Shown: positions 17,783-25,920, counted from the stretch's first letter. The stretch: 64,000 bases of DNA from Thalassoglobus sp. JC818 (GCF_040717535.1 NZ_JBFEFI010000001.1:1197986-1261985), one strand, 5' to 3'. Notes: generated by a model from the sequence alone, not told the origin. Translations and numbers: made by a program.

Positions 17783-18412
17783 ATGCAAGAAATGTGGTCA
17801 AGAGTGAATCGAGTGTGTTTTCTGGGCAGCATTTTGGTCCTGTGTTACGTCATCACGCATGCATTGTCATATGACCAACAATTTGAAGTACAAAGTGCTC
17901 ATTCAATCGATGCGATGGAGGACCAGTTGAAAGGCCCTTTGACTGCTGTTGCAAATCTCAAATTGGGCGAAGCATTTCGAATCGATGGAAAATGGAATGT
18001 AGACAACCGCGGTAGAATCTGGCTCATCATTGATTCCATCAACAGTAGTCGCCTTTCAGTCCCAATTAAGTATCCGAGTTGCAAAATATCGGCCTATTAC
18101 TCTGGCGACGATTTCTCCGCAGAGAAGTCATCCGAGCCCATTCTACGACCGAAAAACGTTGCGAACGATGCCTCTCTACTCTTGGAAATCGCACCCAAAC
18201 ATGGAGAAGTCGTTTCCTATCTTGGATTTGAGGGAGGGGCGTTTGTTGGATTACCGCAATCGATATCGTCCAGCTTGAACTCTTTGGATATTCCTTATCG
18301 TGGGGGAGTAATTTGCCAGCCACAGCTGAATTCAGAGTTTCATTTCGAGTCGATGCTGTATTTGCTTTTCGAGTTCAGAAACTCAAAGGGTTCTGAGGAT
18401 TCAGCAAGGTAG
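17783..18412 (+). CDS. Hypothetical membrane-anchored protein, possible orphan immunity gene
   Basis: About 209 aa from ATG 17783 (MQEMWSRVNRV), with one N-terminal transmembrane helix (CFLGSILVLCYVITHAL) and an extracytoplasmic domain. No family recognised. Its TAG stop is followed in the same frame by an RHS-type C-terminal tip fragment. Such membrane anchoring fits immunity to a toxin that acts in the envelope, but this is inference. Confidence 0.62.
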   Translation: MQEMWSRVNRVCFLGSILVLCYVITHALSYDQQFEVQSAHSIDAMEDQLKGPLTAVANLKLGEAFRIDGKWNVDNRGRIWLIIDSINSSRLSVPIKYPSCKISAYYSGDDFSAEKSSEPILRPKNVANDASLLLEIAPKHGEVVSYLGFEGGAFVGLPQSISSSLNSLDIPYRGGVICQPQLNSEFHFESMLYLLFEFRNSKGSEDSAR

Positions 18413-18673
18413 GGTCCGCTGGGTGGCCCTGAAGTCCAAACGACGAAAATTAAGAAGAAGGATATCCTATTACATCAAATCGGGCACGGATCGCTGACAT
18501 ATGGTGACTCAATTGGAACATCCTGTCGTGATGCTACCTACAGCCCGATTTTGGACTGCTTGAGGTCACGCCCAGATCCAGGCGAGTACAATGTAGCCAC
18601 AAACAATTGCCAACACGATGTGGAGAATTCGTCTCGAAGATGCTGCCTTACTGGGTTCAGCGGAATTCTGTAG
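18413..18673 (+). pseudogene. RHS toxin C-terminal tip fragment (NNCQH type)
   Basis: From the stop of the previous ORF a frame without start codon reads about 86 codons to TAG at 18671. It includes KKKDILLHQIGHGSLTYGDS and then GEYNVATNNCQHDVENS, CCLTGFSGIL. The YN-x-x-TNNCQH motif with a nearby upstream His-Gly is the style of cysteine-peptidase-like tips seen at the C-termini of RHS proteins. The frame opens with GPLGGPEVQ, reminiscent of an RHS linker. No RHS core precedes it, so it is a displaced tip. Confidence 0.55.
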
Positions 18674-18701
18674 CACAAGAAACTTCAATGGATACTGTTG
18701 C

Positions 18702-19187
18702 ATGAAAACCGGAATGCGTGAACGTCAAGCAAGACTTGTCGTGTTTGCACTTAGTTTCTTTGGCGTACTTATCGCTTATGTAATATATCTCTTCTACCAT
18801 CATGGAGAAGCGGAACGAAACACGCAAGCGTTTCGCACTGTGTCTATGGCCTTTTCGAATTTTATTGAGACACATGAACATTGGCCGAAGTCTGAAAACG
18901 AATTGCTGAACGCCTCGATAGTTGTGGAAGGAAGGTGGTCTGATTTTGATTGGCCTCGCAATGCTGAGTCAGTTCTTGATCGTGTTCAGATCGAATATGG
19001 TATATCCGACATACGAGATGTCGCAAAAATCGATTCTCTGACAAAGCTGATACAGCCAAACGATCCGCATTACATCGAATCTGTAAGCAGAGATGTATCA
19101 CGCCTTTGGGATTCTATTGAGAATGTGCGTAAGAGCGATTCAGGTGAGGGATCCGAACGAGAGGCAAATGTCTCGATTCGACGGTGA
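18702..19187 (+). CDS. Membrane-anchored protein, probable immunity partner of the upstream tip
   Basis: About 161 aa from ATG 18702 (an ATG at 18714 is also possible). One N-terminal membrane helix (LVVFALSFFGVLIAYVIYLFY), then TQAFRTVSMAFSNFIETHEHWPKSENELL and FDWPRNAESVLDRVQIEYG. It starts 28 bp after the RHS tip fragment, the usual place of a cognate immunity gene. Its TGA overlaps the GTG of the next RHS fragment (GTGA). The immunity role is inferred from position and topology. Confidence 0.68.
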   Translation: MKTGMRERQARLVVFALSFFGVLIAYVIYLFYHHGEAERNTQAFRTVSMAFSNFIETHEHWPKSENELLNASIVVEGRWSDFDWPRNAESVLDRVQIEYGISDIRDVAKIDSLTKLIQPNDPHYIESVSRDVSRLWDSIENVRKSDSGEGSEREANVSIRR

Positions 19188-19468
19188 TCACGAAGACGAA
19201 TAACTTGCGTGGACTGCTCAACAAGATCGAAGAGGGGATGACCACTCACTTGACCACAACGTACAATGATGCTGGAAGTCTCACCGGTCAGACGTTCGGC
19301 AATTCCGTGAGCGAAACGATCTCCTATATCAATGTCGGGACTGTTGACTCGATCTGGAGTCCGGGAGGAACGTTCGACTACAGTTACGATGCCAACATGA
19401 ACGCACTCAAGAGTCGATCACCGGTCTGCTCTCCGCTGTGTGGCCCTGCGAAAGGCGCAAATAGATGA
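19184..19468 (+). pseudogene. RHS/YD-repeat core fragment 2
   Basis: A 94-codon frame whose core reads IEEGMTTHLTTTYNDAGSL, TGQTFGNSVSETISY, GGTFDYSYDANMNALK: three typical YD/RHS repeat units. After ANMNALK a frameshift seems to have occurred; the other frame continues ESITGLLSAVW. Bases 19226-19317 align without gaps to fragments 3 and 4. Its TGA overlaps the ATG of the next ORF (ATGA at 19465). Confidence 0.85.
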
Positions 19469-19959
19469 AATTGCCTGTATTTGCAGTTGCTTCATTGATC
19501 GTCACATTGGCGGTATGCGGCTTGATTTGGATGAATCAACGCATCATCGTTGCTGATGTGTACTTGTCGACAGAGACTTTGTCAGTCAAGCGTTGTGTCT
19601 ATCGCGAGATTCCATTGCTGAACATCCAATTAGGTCCCAAGGTTACTACATTTCAAGAAACGCAGCTCTCGAAAGCATTGGAGAATGCAGGGGTAACATG
19701 CTTATCTCCCAGTGTGCGTGACGAATGGCTCTTTGCCTACCAGAGTCGACGAATCGGAGGCACGAGACACGGTCCCGGAAACGGCTTCTATAGAAAGATG
19801 TACGACGGCGGGCGAGAGCAGATACTTGTGATGTCGATCCGAGATGACCCTGATCGATCCGCCGAGTTCTGGTGTAAATTTTTGCGATTCTTACGGGAGG
19901 GGGATTTGGATTCCGCGCAAAGGGCTCAATCAGGAGAAGTTGGGCGTCTGACAGAATAA
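19465..19959 (+). CDS. Membrane-anchored hypothetical protein, possible orphan immunity gene
   Basis: 164 aa with an N-terminal helix (LPVFAVASLIVTLAVCGLIW) and a mainly extracytoplasmic domain. The ATG overlaps the stop of RHS fragment 2 by 4 nt, as immunity genes often do with the toxin frame. The rest (VYLSTETLSVKRCVYREIP, then basic and Arg-rich stretches) matches no family I know. RHS fragment 3 begins about 70 bp after the stop. Confidence 0.65.
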   Translation: MKLPVFAVASLIVTLAVCGLIWMNQRIIVADVYLSTETLSVKRCVYREIPLLNIQLGPKVTTFQETQLSKALENAGVTCLSPSVRDEWLFAYQSRRIGGTRHGPGNGFYRKMYDGGREQILVMSIRDDPDRSAEFWCKFLRFLREGDLDSAQRAQSGEVGRLTE

Positions 19960-20028
19960 GTGGCGTAGCAAGGAAGGTCAGGCTGAGCCTGACGATGATT
20001 GATTCACGATCACCCATCCAGATTTCAC

Positions 20029-20254
20029 AGTCATTACCAAGACGAACAATTCACGGGGGTTGATCGATACGATCGAAGAGGGAATAACGACTCACCTGAT
20101 CAGAGCGTATAATGATTCTGGAAGATTCACCGACCAGACGTTCGGCAATTCCGTGAGTGAAACGCTGAGTGGCCCGAATAGTGAGTCCCTTTGCTTGGAT
20201 TGGGCACATCGTAGCTCGCTGGGTGTCACGGCTGGCTTGTCCAGCAGTGTTTGA
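20029..20254 (+). pseudogene. RHS/YD-repeat core fragment 3
   Basis: The frame reads ITKTNNSRGLIDTIEEGITT, HLIRAYNDSGRFTDQTFGNS, VSETLSG. Bases 20072-20163 are the 92-bp core shared with fragments 2 and 4, and the preceding ~40 bp also match fragment 2. After VSETL the sequence departs from RHS. The TGA at 20252 overlaps an ATG (TGATG). Confidence 0.83.
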
Positions 20255-20424
20255 TGGACGTACGATGGTTTGATGCAGACTCCTCACCGAAAACGGATCA
20301 AGCACTTTCACGAAGCTGGGCATTTGCGCGAGCTGACCTTCTCCTGTTATCGACGAATGACCTGCTTACCAATGACCTTTGGAGAGCAATGTTCTCAGAA
20401 AACATCAACCGTGCCACTCAGCCT

Positions 20425-20508
20425 TTCCAGACGATGTGTGGACATCATTTGATTCAATCGCTTGCCAACACAAATGGTATGCCCACGCCAGCGAGGGCAT
20501 GGCACCCT
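20425..20508 (+). repeat. Direct repeat A, copy 2, with REP-like hairpin
   Basis: First 36 bp are identical to copy 1 (16103-16138). The following ATGCCC-A-CGC-CA-GCG-A-GGGCAT (20479-20500) is a 9-bp imperfect hairpin of the REP type; in copy 1 this hairpin is decayed. The repeat ends about 20 bp before the start of the next gene. Confidence 0.75.
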
Positions 20509-20529
20509 GGCCACCCTGCGGGAACTAAT

Positions 20530-20961
20530 ATGAACTTGCCAAATGCAAAGTCTGTTTACTCGGTTGCAGATTTCGAAACGCTTGGATTCCATGACTGTCA
20601 TGTCTACGGAATCAGGTGGGATAGCTCGGCCTATGCTCTCATTCTCGACTTGGATTACATCCTGCAGTGGATTGAAAAAAGGGGGAGCTTCGAGTTTGTG
20701 GTCGCACCAGCCGAAATCCGTTTTGAGTATTCCACTGAAGTTAAGGTCTCGCTTGACTGGAGCAATCTAGCAATGGAATGCCAGATTCAAGATATTCACA
20801 GGCGAGATCATAAACGAAATCCAAACGAGACCGAGTGCTACCTGTGGGAAATCGAGTTCGCTACTCCAAGTGGGGCAATAGAGCTTTGGGCAACTGATTT
20901 CAAGTTGAAAATTCTAGCAGAGCCCGAAAGGTCGGAAACGCAGAAATTGAGGAGGGCATAG
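20530..20961 (+). CDS. Small soluble protein, possible orphan immunity gene
   Basis: 143 aa from ATG 20530 (MNLPNAKSVYSVADFETLGF). The frame is open back to 20251, but that part contains direct repeat A and is not protein-like, so I take the later ATG. The protein is beta-rich and acidic, with FHDCHVYGIRWDSSAYALIL and a matching late strand YLWEIEFATPSGAIELWATD. This two-sheet layout resembles small immunity-type proteins that open with a FHDxxV motif; the exact family is uncertain. No signal peptide, so a cytoplasmic target is implied. Confidence 0.65.
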   Translation: MNLPNAKSVYSVADFETLGFHDCHVYGIRWDSSAYALILDLDYILQWIEKRGSFEFVVAPAEIRFEYSTEVKVSLDWSNLAMECQIQDIHRRDHKRNPNETECYLWEIEFATPSGAIELWATDFKLKILAEPERSETQKLRRA

Positions 20962-21050
20962 GCAGTCGGGCGAAGCTGATGCAGGTTGGGCATTCATCAT
21001 CCAACTTTCCTTCCGATCTTAGCAGGTTGTGCTGGTTTGAACGGTTGCAG

Positions 21051-21125
21051 TTGCATAGGCTGAGTTGGCAAGGTCAATGGATTTTCGTCGCCGAGAAGTC
21101 AATGAAGTAAACAGGACCAAACCCA
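21051..21125 (+). repeat. Direct repeat B, copy 2
   Basis: About 75 bp (GCATAGGCTGAGTTGGCAAG…CAAACCC) aligning with 15852-15927. It lies directly before RHS fragment 4. Confidence 0.55.
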
Positions 21126-21128
21126 TCA

Positions 21129-21371
21129 TTGCCGCTGGAATACGGCACGGCCAGCTCCACGCTCGAGATCACGTATCCCGGCGGCACGGGGGTTGCTGCC
21201 ATCGAAGAGGGGATGACGACTCACCTGACCAGAACGTATAATGATTCCGGTAGACTCACCGGTCAGACGTTCGGTAATTCCGTGAGTGAAACAATCTCCT
21301 ACAACAATGACGCGACTGTTGACTCGATCTCGGACGGGCCACGCTGCGTTCATGACTGCGAATTCACCTAG
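21129..21371 (+). pseudogene. RHS/YD-repeat core fragment 4
   Basis: An 80-codon frame with EYGTASSTLEITYPGGTG, then IEEGMTTHLTRTYNDSGRL, TGQTFGNSVSETISYNNDAT, VDSIS. Bases 21201-21292 form the third 92-bp core copy. Here the sequence upstream of the core differs from fragments 2 and 3, so the copies do not share one left boundary. Confidence 0.84.
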
Positions 21372-21401
21372 ACCTCCGCTTCCGGTTTGGATGACTGGCA
21401 A

Positions 21402-21740
21402 ATGACAATTGCACCTTCGCGATGGCATATCGCTGCCTTAGTATTCGTTACGTTCCTACATTTATTTGTGATGTATTGCTTATCTTATGCGCCTCTCTAT
21501 TCCGCTGTAAGATCTCCTAATCCCTACGCTAGCCTGTCAGGTCCACAATGGATCATTTATTTTCCAGTCAATTGGATGTACGACCACACATACTTGAAAA
21601 AGCCATTGTCAGCGTGGGCTGCGATTTGGGGCGTTGAAGATGATTTCTTGAATGCCTCGTCCAACCGCAGAGAATTGGTTTGGCAACCGAGTACAAAACG
21701 TGAAATCGACGAGATGCTAGAAGACCATTCCAAGAAGTAG
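21402..21740 (+). CDS. Small membrane protein, possible orphan immunity gene
   Basis: About 112 aa from ATG 21402. One N-terminal helix (IAALVFVTFLHLFVMYCLSY), a middle loop (PNPYASLSGPQWIIYFPVNW) that may be partly embedded, and a short charged C-terminus. No family recognised. RHS fragment 5 begins about 15 bp after the stop. Confidence 0.6.
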   Translation: MTIAPSRWHIAALVFVTFLHLFVMYCLSYAPLYSAVRSPNPYASLSGPQWIIYFPVNWMYDHTYLKKPLSAWAAIWGVEDDFLNASSNRRELVWQPSTKREIDEMLEDHSKK

Positions 21741-21755
21741 ACAACTGCATCATTC

Positions 21756-22276
21756 ACATATGATGATGGAAACCGGGAACCCTCCCGCACACACGGAAAC
21801 GGTCTCGTGAGTGACCGCACGTACATCTCTGGCGAAAACCTGCTCGACACAATCGGGATCACCGGATATCCCGAGTTGTCGATCGATGATGCGTACGACA
21901 GCAACAGGCAACTGAAACCGCCGACCGGTGAGAGAGGAAGAAGGTCGAAGGCGGCAGTTGAACATCTGGAGACGTTCGATGCTTCGGGTGACATGGACGA
22001 CTACATCTTCACAGCTGGGTACGATGATGACCGCTGACCGCAACGAGGGGTCCGGAACGCTCGATGAACAGTGGAGCCTGTCGCTGGTTGGGGGACTGGA
22101 ACTCCCCGACGGTCAACGCAGCAACCACCAACCGCGCTCACAACGACGCCCACGAAATCAGCACCGTCGGCGCCAGTTCGCTCACCGATGACATCGACTA
22201 TGCGTTTCATGCTTTAAACCGCAGATTCATCTGCAACGCTGGGGTGCTCCAGTCGTGCGCAGGCATCACGCTTTAA
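21756..22276 (+). pseudogene. RHS/YD-repeat core fragment 5 (longest, frameshifted)
   Basis: The longest RHS piece. One frame gives TYDDGNREPSRTHGNGLVSD, RTYISGENLLDTIGITGYPE, then FTAGYDDDR and a stop; the next part continues in another frame as LGDWNSPTVNAATTNRAHND, AHEISTVGASSLTDD, DYAFHALNRRF. These are successive YD/RHS repeats in the correct order for an RHS core, with at least one frameshift and one stop. It marks the right end of the array; 22277-22466 shows nothing further. Confidence 0.82.
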
Positions 22277-22466
22277 CAGTTGTGACGGTTTTGCGGCTTT
22301 GAGTCTGAAAGTCGACAAACCGGATTGATCGACAATTTGCATCCTGGAAAAGCGCGACGTATGGTTGAACGACTGTCGATGCAGTCAGCTTGACGAACAA
22401 CCACTTCATGAATGTTACTCGAAGCAGCATTTATGGATGTGACTGAGATGCGTTGACGGAGTCATC

Positions 22467-23534
22467 ATGGCGCGTATTGCAGTGATCACTGGATCTGCCG
22501 GATTGATTGGGGCGGAAGCGGTTCGCTTTTTCGCCGATCAAGGATTTCAGGTTGTCGGAATCGACAACAACCTTCGCAAAGAGTTTTTCGGGGAAGATGC
22601 CTCCACGGACTGGAGTAGAAAACGTCTCGAAGAAGAGATTCCAGGCTATGAGCATCACGATGTCGACATCCGCCATGCTGATCGACTCAGGCCGATTTTT
22701 GCCGACTTCGGAACCGACATCGAAGTTGTGATTCATACCGCTGCTCAACCTTCTCACGACTGGGCAGCCAGCGACCCGATGACCGATTTCTCGGTGAACG
22801 CAACGGGTACGCTCACTCTGCTCGAACTCGTGCGTGAATATGCTCCACAAGCATCGTTTGTATTTACCTCAACGAACAAAGTGTACGGAGACACTCCGAA
22901 TCGGTTGCCGCTGAGAGAGTTGGATACACGCTGGGAGATTGAAGAAGCCCATCCGTTTTTTGCACATGGAATCGACGAGAGCATGTCCGTCGATCAGACC
23001 AAACACTCACTCTTCGGGGTCTCCAAACTCGCAGCTGATTCCTTAGTGCAGGAGTATGGCCGCTACTTTGGAATGAACACAGTGTGCTTTCGCGGAGGTT
23101 GTCTGACGGGACCGGGACATTCCGGAACGCAACTTCATGGCTTCCTTTCCTATCTCGCCAAGTGTTGCCTGACAGGCAAGCAGTACACCATTTTCGGCTA
23201 CAACGGAAAACAGGTTCGGGACAACATTCACTCGCTCGATCTCGTGAAGATGTTCTGGGAATACCATCAGAATCCGATTCCAGGTGCCGTTTACAATGCT
23301 GGTGGGGGACGCTTCAGTAACTGTTCCATGTTGGAAGCAATTCAGAAGTGTGAAGAGATCGTCGATCGCAAGATGAACTTCGTTTACTCGGACGACAACC
23401 GGATTGGCGACCACATCTGGTACATCTCCGACACGCGACGATTTCAAAACGATTACCCCAACTGGAAGCAACAATACTCGATTGATGACATTATCGAGGA
23501 GATCTGCGAAGCGGCGATTGTCAGCGTCGGTTGA
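22467..23534 (+). CDS. NAD-dependent epimerase, CDP-paratose 2-epimerase-like
   Basis: A 355-aa extended SDR protein. The Rossmann motif is [14 protein letters not shown], with the acidic residue for NAD in [20 protein letters not shown] and STNKVYG are characteristic of CDP-paratose 2-epimerases (RfbE/Tyv), which make CDP-tyvelose. The SDR catalytic region is displaced to [13 protein letters not shown], where this family has Ser/Tyr-x3-Lys. Probably part of surface polysaccharide synthesis with the GT2 gene 88 bp downstream. GGAG-like CGGAG precedes the ATG at 6 nt. Confidence 0.85.
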   Translation: MARIAVITGSAGLIGAEAVRFFADQGFQVVGIDNNLRKEFFGEDASTDWSRKRLEEEIPGYEHHDVDIRHADRLRPIFADFGTDIEVVIHTAAQPSHDWAASDPMTDFSVNATGTLTLLELVREYAPQASFVFTSTNKVYGDTPNRLPLRELDTRWEIEEAHPFFAHGIDESMSVDQTKHSLFGVSKLAADSLVQEYGRYFGMNTVCFRGGCLTGPGHSGTQLHGFLSYLAKCCLTGKQYTIFGYNGKQVRDNIHSLDLVKMFWEYHQNPIPGAVYNAGGGRFSNCSMLEAIQKCEEIVDRKMNFVYSDDNRIGDHIWYISDTRRFQNDYPNWKQQYSIDDIIEEICEAAIVSVG

Positions 23535-23622
23535 TCACTGAATCGTTCAAACATTTTCGACACTCAAACGAGCTCGCTCGCGAACACCCAGAGAAGAGCA
23601 AATCACTCCAGCAGTTTTCGAC

Positions 23623-24507
23623 ATGAAACTCTCCATCGTCATTCCGGCCTACAACGAGGAACAGAACATCGGTCGATGCCTCGAAGAATTGCAGGCGGTC
23701 GTCCGTGACAAACATCAGCTCGAATACGAAATCGTTGTCGTCAACGATAACAGCACCGACGGAACTCCTAACGTTGTTCAGGATGCGATGCTTTTGGATC
23801 GCAATATCCGTTTAGTGAACCGAACTCCACCGGGAGGTTTCGGACGGGCGGTCAGATCTGGAATCGATGCTGTGACGGGGGAAGTTGTGGTTGTCTATAT
23901 GGCCGATCTCTCGGACGATCCGGAAGACGTCATTGCTTACTATCGAAAAATCGAAGAAGGCTACGACTGCGTCTTTGGATCTCGGTTCATCAAGGGTGCC
24001 TCGGTCGACAAGTACCCGCGATTCAAACTCATCGTGAATCGCATCGTCAACACCTGCATTCGAATTCTGTTTCGAACGAAGTTCAATGACCTGACGAACG
24101 CATTCAAGGCTTATCACATTTCGGTGATCCGCGATTGCGGACCGTATCGCGCCAGCCACTTCAACATTACGCTGGAACTCTCGCTGTCTGCCTTGATTCG
24201 AGAATACCGTATTACCCAGATTCCCATTCGCTGGTACGGACGGACCTGGGGCTCATCGAATCTCAGGCTTCAAGAGATGGGCCGTCGGTACCTGTGCACC
24301 GTACTGACGTTCTTCTTCCAACGCTTTCTGATCAAAGATGATCTGCTTGCGGAGAAATGCCCCAAGTTGACATCGGAAATGCGGCGAAGCACTGATATTC
24401 CGCTGGATCTAATCCTCGGAACGATTTCCGAGGAACTGGCCAGTCGGACGCCTTCTGTCGATCGAACGAATTCAACGACCGCAGCCTCGACTCCAACACT
24501 TGGTTGA
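23623..24507 (+). CDS. GT2 family glycosyltransferase
   Basis: A 294-aa protein with the GT-A fold of dolichyl/polyprenyl-phosphate sugar synthases: SIVIPAYNEEQNIGRCLEEL, VVNDNSTDGT, the metal-binding DLSDDPED and FGSRFIKGA. It has no transmembrane C-terminal pair, so it resembles short DPM1-type enzymes. It likely charges a lipid carrier or builds a surface glycan together with the upstream epimerase. The last 40 residues are Ser/Thr-rich and probably disordered. Confidence 0.9.
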   Translation: MKLSIVIPAYNEEQNIGRCLEELQAVVRDKHQLEYEIVVVNDNSTDGTPNVVQDAMLLDRNIRLVNRTPPGGFGRAVRSGIDAVTGEVVVVYMADLSDDPEDVIAYYRKIEEGYDCVFGSRFIKGASVDKYPRFKLIVNRIVNTCIRILFRTKFNDLTNAFKAYHISVIRDCGPYRASHFNITLELSLSALIREYRITQIPIRWYGRTWGSSNLRLQEMGRRYLCTVLTFFFQRFLIKDDLLAEKCPKLTSEMRRSTDIPLDLILGTISEELASRTPSVDRTNSTTAASTPTLG

Positions 24508-24575
24508 ATTCGATTCCTTTCGATCACCTCAATGTTCACTCGACAGAGTCGCTGAATGCTCAGAGTGAATGTGCA

Positions 24576-25655
24576 TTAGCTCGAAGCGTCGAGTTCTTCA
24601 AAGACAGCTTTCATGAGCAGCGGCCAGACTGAAGTGGCGTCGCAATGCACTTCGGCGAATCTGCCTCCCTCGGACGGAGGCAAGAACTTGCCCCAACTCA
24701 CACCTTCAGTGTAAGTGCAGCCCGACAGGCCTCCCCAGTGGACGGGCTCCGGACAGATTCGGATCGCGTAGCGGAATCGCGGAGGCGCGAACTTTGTGCC
24801 GACTCGATCGTTCGTGATATCGACGTACGGAGCGACTTGTTGGGCCCAGTTGCGAGGGACTCCTCCGCCGATTGTAAAGATCCCGAGTCGCTTGGCAGTT
24901 CCGGCGAGTCGTGCGTACTCCTGCAGATCGAGAAACGGATTGAACATCGGAACGGAATCGAATGCTTCTTCGTGGGTCAGCTGCGATGGATCTCGATCAC
25001 CGAGAGCTTTCCGCATCGCCCAAGTTGACACATCCAGCCCGACTTCGCTGTCGGTGAAAGCAGGAATGAAGACGGGGACCTCCTTCTGGAATGCACTCCG
25101 CAGGATTCCGCGGCCCTCACCGAGTGTATCGAGCTTTCGCCCGAGTTCTCGACAAAGCCGAGCTGACGACCAGCAGCCTTCAGGCGGAGGCGTTTCAGTC
25201 AAAACTGCACGCACAAGTCGTTCGACATCGTTCAGGTTGGCTTCCATCTCCAGAGTGTCGTAAACCCTGTTGTAGCCTTGCTCAAAGAGCACAGTGTCGT
25301 TTTTCGTCGGATCGTACTCGTAGTGACTCAGCCCGATCGACTCCGTAAGGCCATGCGCCATCAATGCTCCGGTCGAAACGACAGCGTCGACGAGACCTCG
25401 ATCGATCATCTCACAAATGACTGTCCCCATCTTGGCGACCGTCATTGCTCCCGAGAGTGTCATCACAACGACACAGTCTGGATCGCGAGCCATTTCCAGA
25501 AAGATGTCGAGGGCATGACCGAGCTGTCGACCTGCAAAGGCTGTTTTTGACATTCCTCGCAGAAGTGAGGCAAAGCTGTCAACATTCCCTAAATCCAATG
25601 ACTCCAGTGGCTTGAGTCCATCTTCGCGTCCGTCGTGTAATTCTCGGTGACTCAT
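24576..25655 (-). CDS. Deoxyhypusine synthase-family protein
   Basis: A 359-aa NAD- and spermidine-type DHS-fold protein. Visible are TLSGAMTVAKMG, DAVVSTGALMAHG, HYEYDP, GIFTIGGGVPRNWAQQ, RYAIRICPEPVHWGGLSGCT and EGVSWGKF, in which K323 matches the active lysine that carries the aminobutyl intermediate in DHS. Bacteria lack eIF5A, so the substrate is unlikely to be hypusine; homospermidine synthesis or another aminobutyl transfer is possible. It converges with the GT2 gene. No polyamine genes are nearby. Confidence 0.9.
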   Translation of the reverse strand: MSHRELHDGREDGLKPLESLDLGNVDSFASLLRGMSKTAFAGRQLGHALDIFLEMARDPDCVVVMTLSGAMTVAKMGTVICEMIDRGLVDAVVSTGALMAHGLTESIGLSHYEYDPTKNDTVLFEQGYNRVYDTLEMEANLNDVERLVRAVLTETPPPEGCWSSARLCRELGRKLDTLGEGRGILRSAFQKEVPVFIPAFTDSEVGLDVSTWAMRKALGDRDPSQLTHEEAFDSVPMFNPFLDLQEYARLAGTAKRLGIFTIGGGVPRNWAQQVAPYVDITNDRVGTKFAPPRFRYAIRICPEPVHWGGLSGCTYTEGVSWGKFLPPSEGGRFAEVHCDATSVWPLLMKAVFEELDASS

Positions 25656-25920
25656 GTCAGGTTGACTCCAGGTCTTGAATAAAGTGCAAACCTTGGGATT
25701 CCGGGCAAAGTTTGCGGATTTTCACGGATTGAACTCATGTATCGATGGGACGATGACGATCACAAGTGTGTGTCTGAACGGATTCCATTTCAAGGGTTTG
25801 TTCACACTCACTTCCAGAACGTCGCCTTGACAGTAAGTTGCTGTTGCACATACAGTTGAGTCATTATCAACCTGTATAGCCCAGCGATGAGCGTCATCGG
25901 TCAGCCGGGAGTGGAGAGTC

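Larger units (their letters stand above)
14839..22466 (+). other. RHS-remnant / orphan-gene accessory region
   Basis: About 7.6 kb between two ordinary sugar-envelope genes. It holds eight small ORFs with no similarity to one another, five RHS core pieces and one RHS-type C-terminal tip. The best-conserved core piece occurs three times (19226-19317, 20072-20163, 21201-21292), each exactly 92 bp and aligned without indels. There is no intact RHS gene. ORFs are A+T-richer and use rarer codons than the flanks. In known polymorphic toxin loci, new C-terminal tip + immunity pairs displace older ones, leaving orphan modules joined to core fragments. This region fits that picture. No transposase is present. 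Confidence 0.72.

Noticed and set aside
16103..20508. Direct repeats A and B as a CRISPR array or transposon ends
   Set aside because: Only two copies each, kilobases apart, direct rather than inverted, without spacers or a transposase.
20251..20529. N-terminal extension of the 20530-20961 gene
   Set aside because: This part contains direct repeat A and its hairpin, and its translation (AWHPGHPAG…) is not protein-like; a later ATG fits better.
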